A DNA stretch of 64,000 nt from Podocnemis expansa (Eukaryota; Chordata; Testudines; Podocnemididae). Made by a program: the position numbers and the translations under genes. Each line of letters starts with the position of its first letter. The stretch's first letter is position 1. The stretch covers positions 21,913,024 through 21,977,023 of the forward strand of contig ML681996.1 in assembly GCA_007922195.1 (NCBI GenBank), read 5' to 3'. Below, piece by piece: positions 11,385 to 23,514 of the stretch. The notes under the pieces were generated by a model, which worked only from the letters and a program-made list of their open reading frames with translations, did no database searches and had not been told where the DNA came from.

Positions 11385-12010
11385 ATCATAGATGTGCAGG
11401 ACTTCTAGTCCTATCCCATGCACTTTGGGAAGCACTAAGTATTATCTAGACTATTCCTAATTGGTATTTATCTAACCTGCTCCTAAAAGTCTCCAGTGAG
11501 AAAAAATCTTCCTCAAGTAATTTATTACTGTGCTTAACTACCCTGAGAGTTAGAAATTGTTTCCAATCACCCGCATTGAAATTTAAGTCCATTGTTTCTT
11601 GCCCTATCCTCAGAGGTTAATGAAAACATTTTCCCCCTCCTTCTGTTTCTGAAAACTTATCATACTCCCCCACCCCAGACTTCACCTCTGCAGACTAAAC
11701 ACACCCATTTTTTTTTCAATCTGTCCTCATAGGTCATGTTTTCTACACCTTTCAATAATTTTTGTTTCTTTTCTAATTTTCCCACATTTTTCCTGAAATG
11801 TGGTACCTAGAACTGGACACAATACTGCAGTTGTAGCTTAATCAGCTTGGAATAGAGTAGAAGAATTATTTCTTGGGTCTTGTTTACAACAGTCCTACTA
11901 ATACATCTCAAAATAGTGTTTTGTCACGCCCCCCCCCCAGCAGTGTTACTGAACTTTTGGTCATAGCTAAACTTTCTAAGCAGTAGGGCTCCTCTAATCA
12001 GTAGGCCTGT
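11385..12010 (-). mobile_element. CR1 3' region, antisense
   Basis: The plus strand shows the complement of CR1 3' sequence in order: 'tctaacctgctcctaaaa', 'tgcttaactaccctgag', 'actggacacaatactgcag' and 'aatacatctcaaaatagtg'. Coding sense is destroyed by substitutions and indels. Confidence 0.8.
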
Positions 12011-12439
12011 ATATGAAAGCTCCAAGATATACTTTAGTTTAGAGAGGATACCTGAAAGGTGCTTTATTTATATGAAGTGTTGCTTGATAGATCTGATGGA
12101 AGAAAATATCTGAAGTTTGGAGATGCCGCTAGAGTTTATGGTTGATTTTCCAGGGAGATTTGAGTTGATGATGTAGGGAAAGAGAGAGGAAGGTGAAAGG
12201 AAACCTCAGAACTTGCAGATAAATATTGGACTGGAGAGCCCTAGGTGTAGAATTTGGATGAGAAAAGTGATCCATGGAGTCATATGACTGAGTACAAGGC
12301 AGAGGAAATTGAAGAAAAGATGGATCAACAAGCAAAGCTGTTCTTGGAGATCAGGAAGTGGAGAGGAAGTAGTGAGACAATAAATGATTTTCCACTATAT
12401 TAATAATAATTTAAAATAGGGAAAAAAGTATGACTGCTA

Positions 12440-14765
12440 AACAATTAAGATGTGGTAGAGATTAAAGATAATTTAGGAGGCAAGGACCTAAACACTTAAC
12501 CTCAGTTTTTTGTGAGAGTAATAAGAACCTTAGGAGTAGTGACAGTGTGGTAAAAGGAGCAAGTATATGGAAGCCAAACTTCTCCATCAACGTATATTAA
12601 AGTAATTAGCATGTGAAATTGCAAACCCAATAATAAGAATTTTTTTAATAAATATGTAAACTCAGGGACTATATCGTATGCCTGGAATTTTTCAGCTACA
12701 GCTTCTATTTTTAAGAAGGATGATAGTGATCTAGGAAATGACAGGTATGTTATTTTGATATCAGTTGCATACAACCTATTAGAACAAATTTTGAAAGGAA
12801 GAGTATTTAAAGACATAGAGGTAAATGAGAAACTAGATAAAATATAGTAAAAGATGCCAAATCAACCTGATATCTTTCTTTGAGAAGATAACCAACTTTC
12901 TAGACAAAGGAAATTTTGTCTAGATTTTAGTAAAGCAATTGATCCAGTTTAATATAGAAATTATTTGTTAAACTGAAGAAGATTGGAATTAATATAAAAA
13001 TTAAAAGATGGATAAAGAACTGATTAAAGGGGAGATGATATTTGCTCATGTGGAAAGGTGAATTCATAGGCGACAGTGCAGTTTCTAGTGAGTTCCTCAA
13101 GGACTGGTCTTGCTATTAATTTTATTTAACATTTTCATTAATGACCTTATCATAAACAATGAACATTGAATAATAAAATTTGTAGATGATCGGAAGTTGG
13201 AATATTGCTAATATGGAGGACTGGGATATCATAGAAGATCTGGATGACCTTGAAAATTGGAGAAATATTAATGAGATTAAATTTAATAGTGCAATTTGTA
13301 GTGTCATGTGCTTGGAGACTAGCAACAAGAATTTTGCCATAAGCAAATAGAAAATTTTGCTATAATGGATCAGCTGGAAATGAAAGAGGAAGAGTGAGAA
13401 CAGGGTGTACTAGCTGATCACAAAAGTGATGCAATTGTAACACTGATGGAATCTTAGGATATATCAGGTGAGGTGGTTCTAGTAGAGCTACAGGAGTATT
13501 ATTGTCTATGTCTACACTGCCAAATTAATCTGGACTAAGGAAGTTTAGTCTGGACTAATTTGGACCATGGCTACATTAGTCTTTGCTAATCCAAACTAAG
13601 AAATTTCTGAGTTTGGACTAGCCAAAGCATAGTCCAAATTCGTAAGACCTCTTGGCTAGTTCAAACTAAGCCATTAGTTCAAACTAGCTGCACATTCTAG
13701 TTTGAATTAAAACTTTAGTTTGAACTAGAATGTGTTGCTAGTTCAAACTAAAAAGCTGCTGTTAGTCTGAACTAGCCCAAAGTTATTCAGACTATCCTTG
13801 GACTTCTTTAGTTTGGGCTAGCAAGTCCAAACTACATTTTTATGTTTAGACATAGCCATTGACATTATACAAAGAACTGGTGATTCCTCAGATGGAATAC
13901 TGTGTGCAATTCTCCCCCACCACCACATTTAGCTTAATTAAATGAAAGCTGAAGCGAAATCCAATTGCTTTCTATAAATACATCAGAGGGATAAACATGA
14001 GAAAGGAGGTGGCATTATTAAAGGTGCAATGTTAGCGCTAGAACAAATCAATGATAACTGGCCATCAATAAGTTTAGGCTTGAAATTAGATAAAAATATC
14101 TAACCATCAGAGGAATAAAGTTCTGGCTCAGCCTTCCAGTGGAGTAGTCTAGGCAAGAAAATAAACTTGTTTTAAGGCTGAGCTTGAAGATTTGATGGAG
14201 GGAATGGTATGATAAGATTGCCATGGCTCAGCAGTGACTGTTATTTGGCAAGTATCTTCAATGATCAGAGACAGGACTCTTAAGTGGGAGGTTTTTGAAT
14301 TACTGCTGAGAATTTTTTTCCCAGGTATCTGGCTGGTGGGTCTCTCCCACATTCTCAGGGTCTAACTTATCTCCATATTAGGGATCTGGAAGGAATTTTC
14401 CTTCTGGTCAGACTGGCAGAGATTCTGTGATGTTTTTACATTCCTCTTGATCATGGAGTCCATGTCATGTGGAGAAATCTTTGAATGACTAGTTGAGGAC
14501 TTCAGTAGCTCAGCATGAGGTTATGGGTCTATTACAGAAATTGATGTGTGAGGATCTGTGGCCTGTGGTATGTGAAAGATAGGGTAACAAGATAGGAAGC
14601 ATGAAAAATTTGGATGTGGAATGGGAGATAACAGGTACCTATATAAGGCAAATCCTTGGCTATCAAGACCGTTTCTATAAAATCGGGACATCTGATCACC
14701 AGGAGTCAGACATGATGATCACTGTGGCCCCTTCTGGCCTTAAAGACTGAGTCTAGGTGTCTAAG
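12440..14765 (+). mobile_element. Degraded CR1 LINE, sense, split by a MITE
   Basis: In sense orientation this is a decayed CR1-type RT region with stops in every frame. Recognisable blocks are RNDRYVILISVAYNLLEQIL, an 'aaatttgtagatgat' block where the YADD catalytic motif is expected, and a 'ggaatactgtgtgcaattc' block. The 3' end is the common 'gatgatcactgtggccccttctggccttaaag' type. The Harbinger-like element at 13504-13857 interrupts it. Start and end are approximate. It is an old, inactive copy. Confidence 0.8.
13504..13857. mobile_element. Harbinger-like MITE, 354 bp, in CR1
   Basis: The ends are GTCTATGTCTACACTG and GTTTAGACATAGCC, with an ATT TSD at 13501-13503 and 13858-13860. The interior consists of TAGTTTGAACTA or TAGTCCAAACTA type inverted words. 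It splits the CR1 copy at 12440-14765. Confidence 0.87.
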
Positions 14766-16513
14766 ATTCATAGCTCATGAATGATGTTTTTAAATTGTTA
14801 TAGACCACCAAGGTCTAAGTCATCTTCAGATGGGGGGAAAGAAAAGAGTGGGAAAGGTATAAGATCAATCTACAAAGTAGAGAGCAATTTAAAGTATAGT
14901 ACTATAGGACTAGCTATAAATAAAGGAAGATGTAACAGACTACCAACATTTTTAAAATAGATGACTTGTACAAATGATAACAGCTGAGGAATTACATCTT
15001 TTCTAAGATTTTTTTTAAATACAATAGATAGATAGATAGACATAATTCCTCAGCAGTCAGAATATATTATATTATATTATATTATATTATATTATATTAT
15101 ATTATATTATAATGTATACATATATATAATTCCATGTTAAAATGTTGATTAGTCTGAAAATATTTACCCTTTTTGTATATATAGACAGTTGGGGAGAGTG
15201 ACAGCTACTCTAGTTAGATTTTCTTATTCAAAGTTTTACACTGTAGACAATTTTCATCAAAATATGGGAAAAGGCTGGAATTTTCTTTAGTAATGAAAAT
15301 CTGTCATGTCAGTCAGGTACTGTAGTTAAATAGTATCTTCTATTGACTGGTATCTCTTAAATCAATACTGAATTGCCCAAGGAACTACTAAAACATCAAA
15401 CCTTCCTGTAGGGTTTCAAGTCTCATTGTTAAGAATGTCATTTAGGAACTGGGGGGGGGGGTAACTTATTCTTACTTTTTAACAAGAATAAAAAAGACAT
15501 TGCAGCAGCTGTGATGCACAGAAACATTTTATGAGTCCATTTAATCTACTTTCCACCCTACCCCTTTGGCTTCTCTGGTCACCTCTTCTCTTAGACTATT
15601 TTTTTACCCCCTTAATCATTGCAAGTATTAACAATAGCAAACATGACAGATATGCTAGTTAAACAAATGATTTAAACTGATGATAGTCATTCCCCATTGT
15701 GTCAAATATCTGACACAGTACAGAAATGAGTCAAATTTTAAACACACTTCCAAAAATGTAAAGCTGGAGTGGCTCCTCTGATCTTACTGTTGATTTTGTG
15801 TCAGTGTCCATATCAGGGTGTCAAGAAGTCTGCATTGGTTTAATGGAGAATTTGGTGCAGTTTGAAAAATGGTAATTGGATTGCCCATAATGACCTGACT
15901 GGTCTTGATCTTTATTAGATATTTGACATTTTCACTGTATAGTTCCCTGATAGCTGAAACTTGACCTCATATACTGTCCCTACTTTATATTTAGCTCATT
16001 AATCAACTTCAATGGATCCTTTTCTCTGGTACTTGAAGAAAGGCAATCACTTTTGGCATAAGGATGTATATATTTCCCTACTTTCATTCCAAACAATTAT
16101 TTTCCATGAAATGAAAAATATCCATTTTGAAAATTTTCATTTAGGACAATTTCAAAATTTCATTTTAAAAGAAAAATTTTAAAAGAAAAATTTAATTCAG
16201 TATTTTTTAATTTTATTAATTTATGTTAATTTTATTTTTTAAATTATGTCACAACATGTCAGAAGTTTTAGTGAATAACATGACTTGACATGATTTATTA
16301 TATTATATTGTCATAAATGACTTTTGCAGGTCATGTTATGCACTGCAGTCATGTCATGAGATAATGAAAATAATTAAATATAAAAATGTAATAAAAAATA
16401 CATATACAACAAAATATTGAAACTTTTCCTAAAGGTTAAAATAACTATTCCAAATCACTATTTTTAATCTCAAAAGCATTTTTTCTCTGAAAGATATCAT
16501 AAAATATGTATGA

Positions 16514-16516
<3 letters not shown>
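14766..16516. other. No recognised gene; AT-rich
   Basis: Strongly AT-rich DNA with a GATA tract near 15035, a TATAT pentamer repeat at 15061-15110 and a G run near 15450. No domain or repeat family was recognised. Confidence 0.5.
15061..15110. repeat. (TATTA)n microsatellite
   Basis: About nine pentamer units, almost perfect. Confidence 0.95.
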
Positions 16517-16563
<47 letters not shown>

Positions 16564-16573
16564 NNNNNNNNNN

Positions 16574-16620
<47 letters not shown>
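16517..16620. repeat. (CA)n microsatellite with assembly gap
   Basis: The CA tract is broken by ten N at 16564-16573, so its true length is unknown. Frames running through it encode only Thr-His or Cys-Val repeats. Confidence 0.98.
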
Positions 16621-16622
<2 letters not shown>

Positions 16623-17624
16623 TATAGCCACATGTTTTTTTTGATGGAAAACAGTTTCAATAAATATTTTCTGATCAGCTGTGCTTAGGGGATGCAGTGG
16701 AATTAAACAAAAAAAAGTAAATAGTGAAACTTGCAAAACAGATATGGAGTCACTTCACAAAATATGCATGGTTAACTCTTGGTAGGAATTGCAACAGATT
16801 ATGCTACATATTGCATCTGAACATGAGAGTATCTACAAATGTTGTTAATTATCACTGGTTGTTACTGGATTTAATTTCTATCCTATTTGCTCTGGCAAAT
16901 ATATCTATAAATGATTTTTATATTTTTTTTAAAAAACATTAGTGTCATTTATATCTCATCAAGAAGTCAAAAAGGTTAATCATGCTGTGTCTAACCTTGT
17001 CTAACATCAGAGCTCAACTGAAGTCTTTGAATCGGTAGTAAAATACACTATGTTATAAACATTTACAGAAATAACATTTTAGCCATATCACACATACACA
17101 GTTACAATAATTATTGTAACCTGCAAAGCAAAACAATTACAGACTTTCCTTTTCATCACTATAGAAGATGAATTACCTCAATGCCTATGGTTCAATTTGC
17201 AATCCAATTGCTACCTGTCAAGAAATCAATTGTACACTTAATATGTCTCACAAACCAGCACAGTTCAGTCTATACAACTAGAATTTACAATGCTATGTAT
17301 TATATTTCTATTGATGATGGAATCCGTGTCAGAAAATCATAGTATTCCATCTTCCTTGAATACTGTATATGTGGCCTCAGTATCCTTTTAATTTTAGTCT
17401 GAGTTTTAATTTTAGATCTGCTTCAAAGGAAAAAATGTTTATTATCAAAGACTTAATTGATAGGAATTTTGAATAAATTGAAGTCTATTGACAAGCAGAT
17501 AATTATACAAGATAAAGGGGATGGGAATAAAATATTCTTTTATACAGAATATCAATGTTATAAACTTAATGGATTTAATGGGGACCTTGGGATGCCATGT
17601 CACAAACAGGTCAAGATCATGCCA
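16621..17624. other. No recognised gene
   Basis: AT-rich sequence with short frames and no recognisable repeat. Confidence 0.5.
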
Positions 17625-18772
17625 AGTTCCACAGAGGCAGCCATGTTAGTCTAGTGAGTAAAAGAAGCAAGGAATCCTATGGCAGTTAAAGACAAATAGA
17701 TTTATTTATCGCATGAGGTTTCATGGGAGAGAATCCCTCTTCTTCAGATGCTTTGAAAATGGGGGAAATTGCAGAATGGGAAGAAAATAAATACAAGAGA
17801 GTGTACGACATGGGATCAGGTCATACAGTAACAGAAAACCAGAGCAGTTGTTAAGATTCAAATGCTGGGAAACAGCACATAGAGGAGGGTGAAGTCAAAT
17901 CACATGTTGTAATGGGAAAAGAAGCCATCATCATGGCTTAATACTGCTTTCACACAATCAGATCTGCATATCAATTCTAATTTGGCTGCTTCTCTTTGAA
18001 GTTTTGCTGTCCCATTGACTTTCTTGAGCACAGTTGTTAACATATCATTCACAGAGTTATTAGAGGAAGTGGTCAGCAAATGGTTTTTGAGCATGGTGAT
18101 TTCTGATGTCAGTTTTGTGCCCATTTATTCTTTTGTGCACAGATTGTCCTGTTTGTCCAATGTATAAGGTGTGGGGGCATTTCTGGCACATGATGGCATA
18201 AATCACATACGTGGATGAGCAAGCAAATGAGTCCTTGATGGAGTAGCTGGCTCTATTAGGTCCTATGATGATGTCTTTTGTGCAAATATGTGGGTAAAGT
18301 TGGCAAAATGGTTTGTTGCAGGGGTATGTGCCTGCTTGAATGTTCCTGTTGCTAGGTCTGTGGTTGCTGATGAGTATCTGTTTAAGGTTAGGGGTATGTC
18401 TCTAGGTGAGGAGAGGTCTGTCTCCTAAGGCTTGAGAGAGTGAGGGGTCATCTTCTAGAGTAGTGTTTAGGTCTTTAATGATCTGTTCTGGAGGTCTGAC
18501 TTCAGGGTTGTATGTGGTGACCGGTGGTATTCTGTTTTCTTTCTTGGGCCTCTCCTGCAATTGACTTCAGGGTACCCATCTGGCTCTGTCAATTTGTTTT
18601 CTTACTTCCACAGGTGGGCACTGTAGTTTTAAGAATGCTTGACAGAGATCCTGTAGATGTTTGTTTCTGTCAGAGGGATCAGAGCAAATGCAGTTATATC
18701 TTAGGGCTTGGCTGTAAACAATGGATGGTATGGTGTGTTTTGGATGGAAGTTTGAGAGATGTAAGTAACTAA
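17625..18772 (-). mobile_element. Penelope-like element copy A, antisense, 5' truncated
   Basis: Read on the minus strand it contains the linker after the RT, a Cys-rich stretch (blocks of the type GTYRCNKP), the GIY-YIG endonuclease, and the 3' tail ending near 17625 in 'actaacatggctgcctctg'. Homology with copy B, which lies on the same strand at 22056-22768, stops near 18772, so the RT is missing. The Harbinger-like element at 18878 lies about 100 bp beyond the truncation. Confidence 0.82.
17900..18210 (-). pseudogene. Penelope GIY-YIG endonuclease, C-terminal fragment
   Basis: The minus strand encodes a block read as PHTLYIGQTGQS, the GIY-YIG core as seen in Penelope-like elements, followed by an INGHKTDI block. 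After an apparent -1 frame change near 18124 come LTTVLKKVNG, QREAAKLELICRSDC and SHDDGFFSHYNM to a stop. In active elements this domain nicks target DNA during retrotransposition. Here the frame change and the missing RT make it a relic. Confidence 0.8.
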
Positions 18773-18877
18773 TGTGAAAGCAAACTACGTTTCAGATTAT
18801 GAGAAGAAAAGAAAATATTTTCTGGACAAATATTTACTTAGTCCACTGGTAAAGATATATTCTTCGTGGATTCCTAA

Positions 18878-19974
18878 GGCTGGGTCTACACTGAGCATAT
18901 CAGTTCAAATGTCTGAATTTGAACTAGTCAATTTGAAGTAATTATTATTTCAAATTCACTCAATTCAAATTAACATGGCCACACAAGAAACTCCAATTAG
19001 AAAAGCATGTCCATGAACTGGACTTGCTGATTCAAATTGTAGGAGGGGCACCATAGGAGGTGTGGCAACATGGCTCCCTAGAAGAGCCATGCCACCACCC
19101 AATCTCCTGCCGGGCTCCAGCACTCTGAGCATGATACAGGGAAAAGCATCCCCTGCCCAGCTAGAGCTCGGAAGGCAGGAGCCTGGCAAGGGATGTTTTC
19201 TCCTCCCAGGGCTCCCTGGGCCAGGACACCCCCCCCCCAGCACAATGGGGGCAGGGGAGAAAGGATTCCTCAGCTCCACACTGTCAGCACCGTTGGAGGG
19301 AATCCCTTCTCCCCTGCCCCACTGCACTGTTAGTGCAGGGCTGGGGAATCCCTTGGCCTCCCACTGGATCCCCTTGTATGTGGCAAGAGCCACCGTTGGC
19401 TGTGCAGGGGCAGGGTCCCCAGTGTGCATCATTTGAGCAGCTGGCCACGCACAGGGAAGGCACCCCCACTTGTGGCTTCTCCCCAGCTGTCCATGCGTGG
19501 GTGTGCCTTCCCCACGCGCAGCTATTTGAGGACAAGTCACGTGTGGGGGTGCCTTCTCCAGGCATGGCCAGCTGTTCAGAAGCCGAGGGCAGGGCTGCCT
19601 TCCCCCCAGGGGGCCAGTGGGCTGAAGGAGGGCTGGGGGAGTGGAGGCATCTTTGGGGCTGCTGGCCTCAGCTGCCCTAGGGCTGGTCTTCCTTCCAGGG
19701 TGCCATGCACTCTGGGAGGGAGGTCAACCCATTTCAATTTGAACTTAGTGAGTTTGAATTGACAGGGCCACACTGGATCAGTTCGAACTAATGGGCTTGA
19801 ATTTGCCCTGATTTCGAAGTCAAATGAGGTTTGAACAATTCAAAGTCAGCTTTCATCAATTCAAACTGAGGAGCTCCTCAGTTCTAACTGATGAAAGCCA
19901 GTGTGTCCATGCACTTAATAAAATTTGAATTGATTGTCCTCAATTCGAATTCAGCTCTAAATGTAGACATACCC
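18878..19974. mobile_element. Harbinger-like element with GC-rich core, 1097 bp
   Basis: The ends are GGCTGGGTCTACACTG and GTAGACATACCC. The flanks TAA (18875-18877) and TGA (19975-19977) form a one-mismatch TSD. The arms are AATTCGAATT and TCAAATTC words. The core from 19030 to 19740 is GC-rich and begins with a 'ggggcaccataggaggtgtgg' type block shared with the copies at 40115, 50981 and 59202. Open frames of 93-191 codons in the core are low-complexity artefacts. Confidence 0.83.
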
Positions 19975-20525
19975 TGAGTTTTCTTTGAATACAAATGCAC
20001 AAAGTGATTTAAAAATCTGAGACACCAGGCTGACATTGGACTCTTGCAAGAGCCTGCATTGCAGAAACACTGTAGTGCTCTTTGAATTTTAGAACATATG
20101 ATGTAACCTCCTGTGAGTTAGCTTTATTTTTTTTCCAGCTAAAGTTTCACATAATTGAAATACACAGATGTTATAAAAAAACTTGGTGCTAAATTTCTCA
20201 ATTTGAAAAGCAATGTTTAAGCTACATTTGTCACCAAACCTCTCTAAACAAACCAAGATGACTGACAAACCTAATTATATAGAGTTCTTTTTGCCTGACC
20301 CCATCAGTGGATACTTTCCACACTTTTCCTCACTTGCTGGCTGTCAGTAACCCTAAATATATTTTTACTTGCATGTCCTATTTTATGTATGGACATTGAA
20401 AATGGTGGCCTTTTTGTTTTCCTTAATATTGCATGCAAAAGTGGTCAGGGTTTTTAAGCTAACCCTCAACAACCAAGTTCTGTTTTCACAGAATCCCAAC
20501 TGCATAAATGATATAACACTGATTA

Positions 20526-21000
20526 AAAGAAACAAGGAGTCCTTTGGGACATTTAGGATGCATCTACAGTGGCAAGTTAGTTTGAATTAAGGAGACTTCA
20601 TTTGAACTGTCTTAGTCCCTGTCCAAAGTAGACTTTAACTATTCGAATTAAGGAATTCCTTAATTCAAATTTATAAAAGTTTAGTTTGAATTAGTAACAC
20701 CTGCATTTGGTTTGAACTAAGTGCTTAGTTTGATTATTAGTTCAAACTGAGGGCAGTTTAGGATTAAGCCTTAATTCAAACTAAATAAATTCAAATTAGG
20801 GCAGTTAGTTTGACTTAACAAAGTGCACTAATTCATCTTAACGTTTAAATAGAATTAGTGCACTGTGTCAATTTGACTTACTAAGGTCAGGTTTAGTTTG
20901 AATTAAGGTTGAACTTATTAGTTCGACTTTGTTAATTCAAACAAAGTTTTGTACTGTAGACATAGTCTTACAGAGTAACAATTTTAACTTTCTTCTGTTT
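20526..21000 (-). mobile_element. Penelope 3' tail fragment split by a MITE
   Basis: The left piece reads 'aaacaaggagtcctttggg' and continues across the MITE as 'cagagtaacaatttt'. Together they match the complement of the Penelope tail. Homology fades after about 20990. Confidence 0.65.
20556..20967. mobile_element. Harbinger-like MITE, 412 bp
   Basis: The ends are GGATGCATCTACAGTGG and TACTGTAGACATAGTC, with a TTA TSD at 20553-20555 and 20968-20970. TTA is the site most typical of PIF/Harbinger. The interior carries AATTCAAACTAA and TTAGTTTGAATTAA words. It is inserted in the Penelope tail fragment. Confidence 0.88.
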
Positions 21001-21127
21001 GCTGTACAGGATGCTGATCAGAGGGTTTCTTAGTTTCTGAGAGAGTGTGTGGCAGAATATCTTACTATAGTTCATGTAATATGTCAGTTATAAAGGATTT
21101 TTTACCTTCAATGCATTAGGAATAATG

Positions 21128-21197
21128 CCCAGTTGTTTGCTACAAGAATCCTTGTTTATTTTGCTCAACTAGACTAACACAGCTACCCCTCTGGAAC
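21128..21197 (+). mobile_element. Penelope 3' tail fragment, sense
   Basis: It reads 'aagaatccttgtt' then 'ctagactaacacagctacc' and 'cctctggaacttgtc', which is the extreme 3' end of the tail seen also at 41480-41544. Confidence 0.65.
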
Positions 21198-21199
21198 TT

Positions 21200-22050
21200 G
21201 TCAGGACTTATTAAGGTATCTATAAAAAAAAGTTTCTCATGTATGGTATATCTTACAACATATTCAAGAAAGTTTTCTCTTGTGTACATATCTGAGATTA
21301 AAATGTGTTGCTTCTCCTCATTTTTCTTCTTCTACAGTAAACATTAAAAAATAGTAAATTCCCCATAGGTGGTGTCAATCTAGTGAACAAGACTATGACC
21401 AGGGAGAACTACCCCTGTAAATGAAACTAACTGGCACTCATCAGTAATGTCAGCAGAGGAGCCAGAGACTAAAGGAGCATTGAGCTATTCATTGTAGAGA
21501 TGACAAGTGGAGAAACAAAGACAGGGGGGTTAATTGCTAGACCCTTCACCCGTCCCTTTTAAGGTCAGTCTGTAACGGTCTGACTGATATATAGGACAGT
21601 CAGGTTAGTGTTTAGGGGCTACAGAGCGGCTACGTAGCTTCTTGACAGCTCTGGAGTGGGCTGGCAACTGGGGGTTTGTCCTTCTAATGGGATCATAAGA
21701 GGCTATTGCTATCTTAAGTCAGACACAACTGCCACAGAGGAAGAATGGGGATTAGGAAATGTGGAGTAAACTGTTATTCATGGATGAAGTGGGTAGTTGT
21801 TTGGCCCTAAAATACGTGTTCTGCCTGACAACTACATTTATGTTTTCTCAGTATTTGTCAGTCCCCAACATTCAAAAATTATGAATCAGAACACAAACCA
21901 CACACACAACTGGGGCACCTTTTCATTGCTTTCTAATATTTAAGCTTTTAAGGTTACATTCTGGTCAAGTTTTCAATTTTCTCCTCTGCAACTGTGATGG
22001 TTAGAAACTTACTCCCCATTCCCCACCAAATTAAAACACTTATTCATATA
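21200..22050. other. No recognised gene
   Basis: No recognisable domain, and no repeat was assigned. The stretch around 21360-21740 is less AT-rich but lacks a supported frame. Confidence 0.5.
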
Positions 22051-22328
22051 TTTTTTTACTTCCCCAGGTCAGCACTGTAGTCTTAAGAAAGAGTGATAGA
22101 GATCCTGAAGCTATCTGTCTCTGTCTGATGGATTAGAGCAAATGTGGTTATATCTTAGGGCTTGGCTGTAGACAATGGATTGTGTGGTGTGTTTAGGCTG
22201 GAAGCTCGAGGGTTGTAGATAACTATACCAATCAGTAGGTTTTTGGTATGGAATGGTGTTGATGTATCCATCCCTAATTTGTACTGTAGTGTCCAGAAAG
22301 TGGATCTCCTATGTGGAGTGTTCCAGGC

Positions 22329-22766
22329 TCAATTTGATTGTGGACTAGAAATTGTTGAAATCTCTGTGGAAATCTTAAGAGCATCCCCGTCATGGGTCCA
22401 GATGATGAAGATGTCATCAATGTAGCGTAAGTAGAGGAGAGGTGCTTTGGAATAAGACTTGAGGAAATGATGTTCTAAATCACTCATAAAAATGATGGCA
22501 TATTGTGGTGCCATGTGGGTACCCATAGAAGTGCTACTGACTTGGAGGTATAAATTATCCTCAAATCTGAAATGGTTGTAGGTGAATACAAAGTCACAAA
22601 GTTCAGTCACAAGCTGTGCTGTGGCATCTTCTGGGATGGTTGTTCTAATAGCTTGTAATCCATCTTTGTGTGGGATGTTGGTGTTGAGAGCTTCTACATC
22701 CATAGTGGCCAGGATGGTGTTTTCAGGAAGCTCACCAATGGATTGGATATTCCTCAGGAAATCCAT
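22329..22766 (-). pseudogene. Penelope-like reverse transcriptase fragment
   Basis: A 145-codon open stretch on the minus strand. Motif A is TMDVEALNTNIPH with the catalytic Asp at residue 23, the MAPQYA motif is at residues 85-90, and motif C is YIDD at residues 115-118 followed by IFIIW. These are hallmark Penelope-like RT motifs. An active protein primes cDNA synthesis at a nicked target. The palm catalytic Asp residues are intact here, but the N-terminal RT part is cut off at the inversion junction and the endonuclease lies in the opposite orientation, so the locus cannot make a working protein. Confidence 0.85.
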
Positions 22767-22895
22767 GGCATCTCAAAGAAACAGATACTCACCAACAACA
22801 GACCTTACAACAGAAACATTAAAGCAGGCACATATCGCTGCAACAAACCACGCCGCCAACCTTGTCCCTAGATCTGCACAAAAGACAACATCATA

Positions 22896-23308
22896 GGCTA
22901 TGTCTACACATGCATTGTTATTTTGAAATAAGGATTTTGAAATGAGTTATTTCAAAATAAAATCCTTATTTTCGAATTAAGGGAAAGCCTGCAATCCAAA
23001 CGGCTGTTATTTCGGAAGGGATATTTCAAAATAAATCCGTTTGGACATGTTCTTTCGAAACAGCTCTTTCCAAACAACAGGTCTACACAGTGTTGTTTCG
23101 AAAGAACAGCTTTATTTTGAAATATCCCTTCCGAAATAACAGCCGTTTCGAGGGGGGGGGCAGGCTTTACTTTTTCAAAATGACGATTCTTATTTCGAAA
23201 GGACGAGGTCCGTCCTTTCAAAATAAGAAAACGTCATGTAGACCTAATTTCTTTTATTTCAAAATAACGAGTGTTATTTTGAAATAAAAATGTTGTGTAG
23301 ACGTGCCC
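22896..23308. mobile_element. Harbinger-like MITE, 413 bp, in Penelope linker
   Basis: The ends are GGCTATGTCTACACATG and GTAGACGTGCCC, with an ATA TSD at 22893-22895 and 23309-23311. The interior has TTATTTTGAAATAA and TTTCGAAA words plus a 'ccgtttggacatgtt' block shared with the copies at 26918 and 54133. It interrupts the Penelope linker before GIY-YIG. Confidence 0.88.
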
Positions 23309-23311
23309 ATA

Positions 23312-23479
23312 GGGCCTAGTCAAGCCAGTTATTCCATCAAAGGGTCATTCACCTGCTCATCCACTAAAATGATTTATGACATCATGAGCCAGAAGCGCCC
23401 CCACACCTTATACATTGGACAAACAGGACAGTCCCTATGCAGAAGAATAAATGGACACAAAACTGACATCAGAAATCAC

Positions 23480-23512
<33 letters not shown>
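23312..23512 (+). pseudogene. Penelope GIY-YIG fragment, sense
   Basis: The sense frame reads CSSTKMIYDIMSQKRPHTLY, then IGQTGQSLCRRINGHKTDIR. The LYIGQTGQS block is the GIY-YIG core. The frame then enters the (AC)n tract at 23481-23511, which breaks homology, and later codons (HFHLP-like, then KINETSR-like) are frame-disrupted. Upstream, the Cys-rich linker is severed by the MITE at 22896-23308. Confidence 0.8.
23481..23511. repeat. (AC)n microsatellite
   Basis: About 15 AC units inside the Penelope endonuclease remnant. Confidence 0.95.

Positions 23513-23514
<2 letters not shown>

Noticed and set aside
16445..16736. Frames encoding Cys-Val or Thr-His repeats
   Set aside because: Direct translation of the (CA)n tract across an N gap.
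23312..23512. GIY-YIG block as a homing endonuclease or host nuclease
   Set aside because: The linker, tail and matching RT nearby identify it as part of a Penelope-like element.
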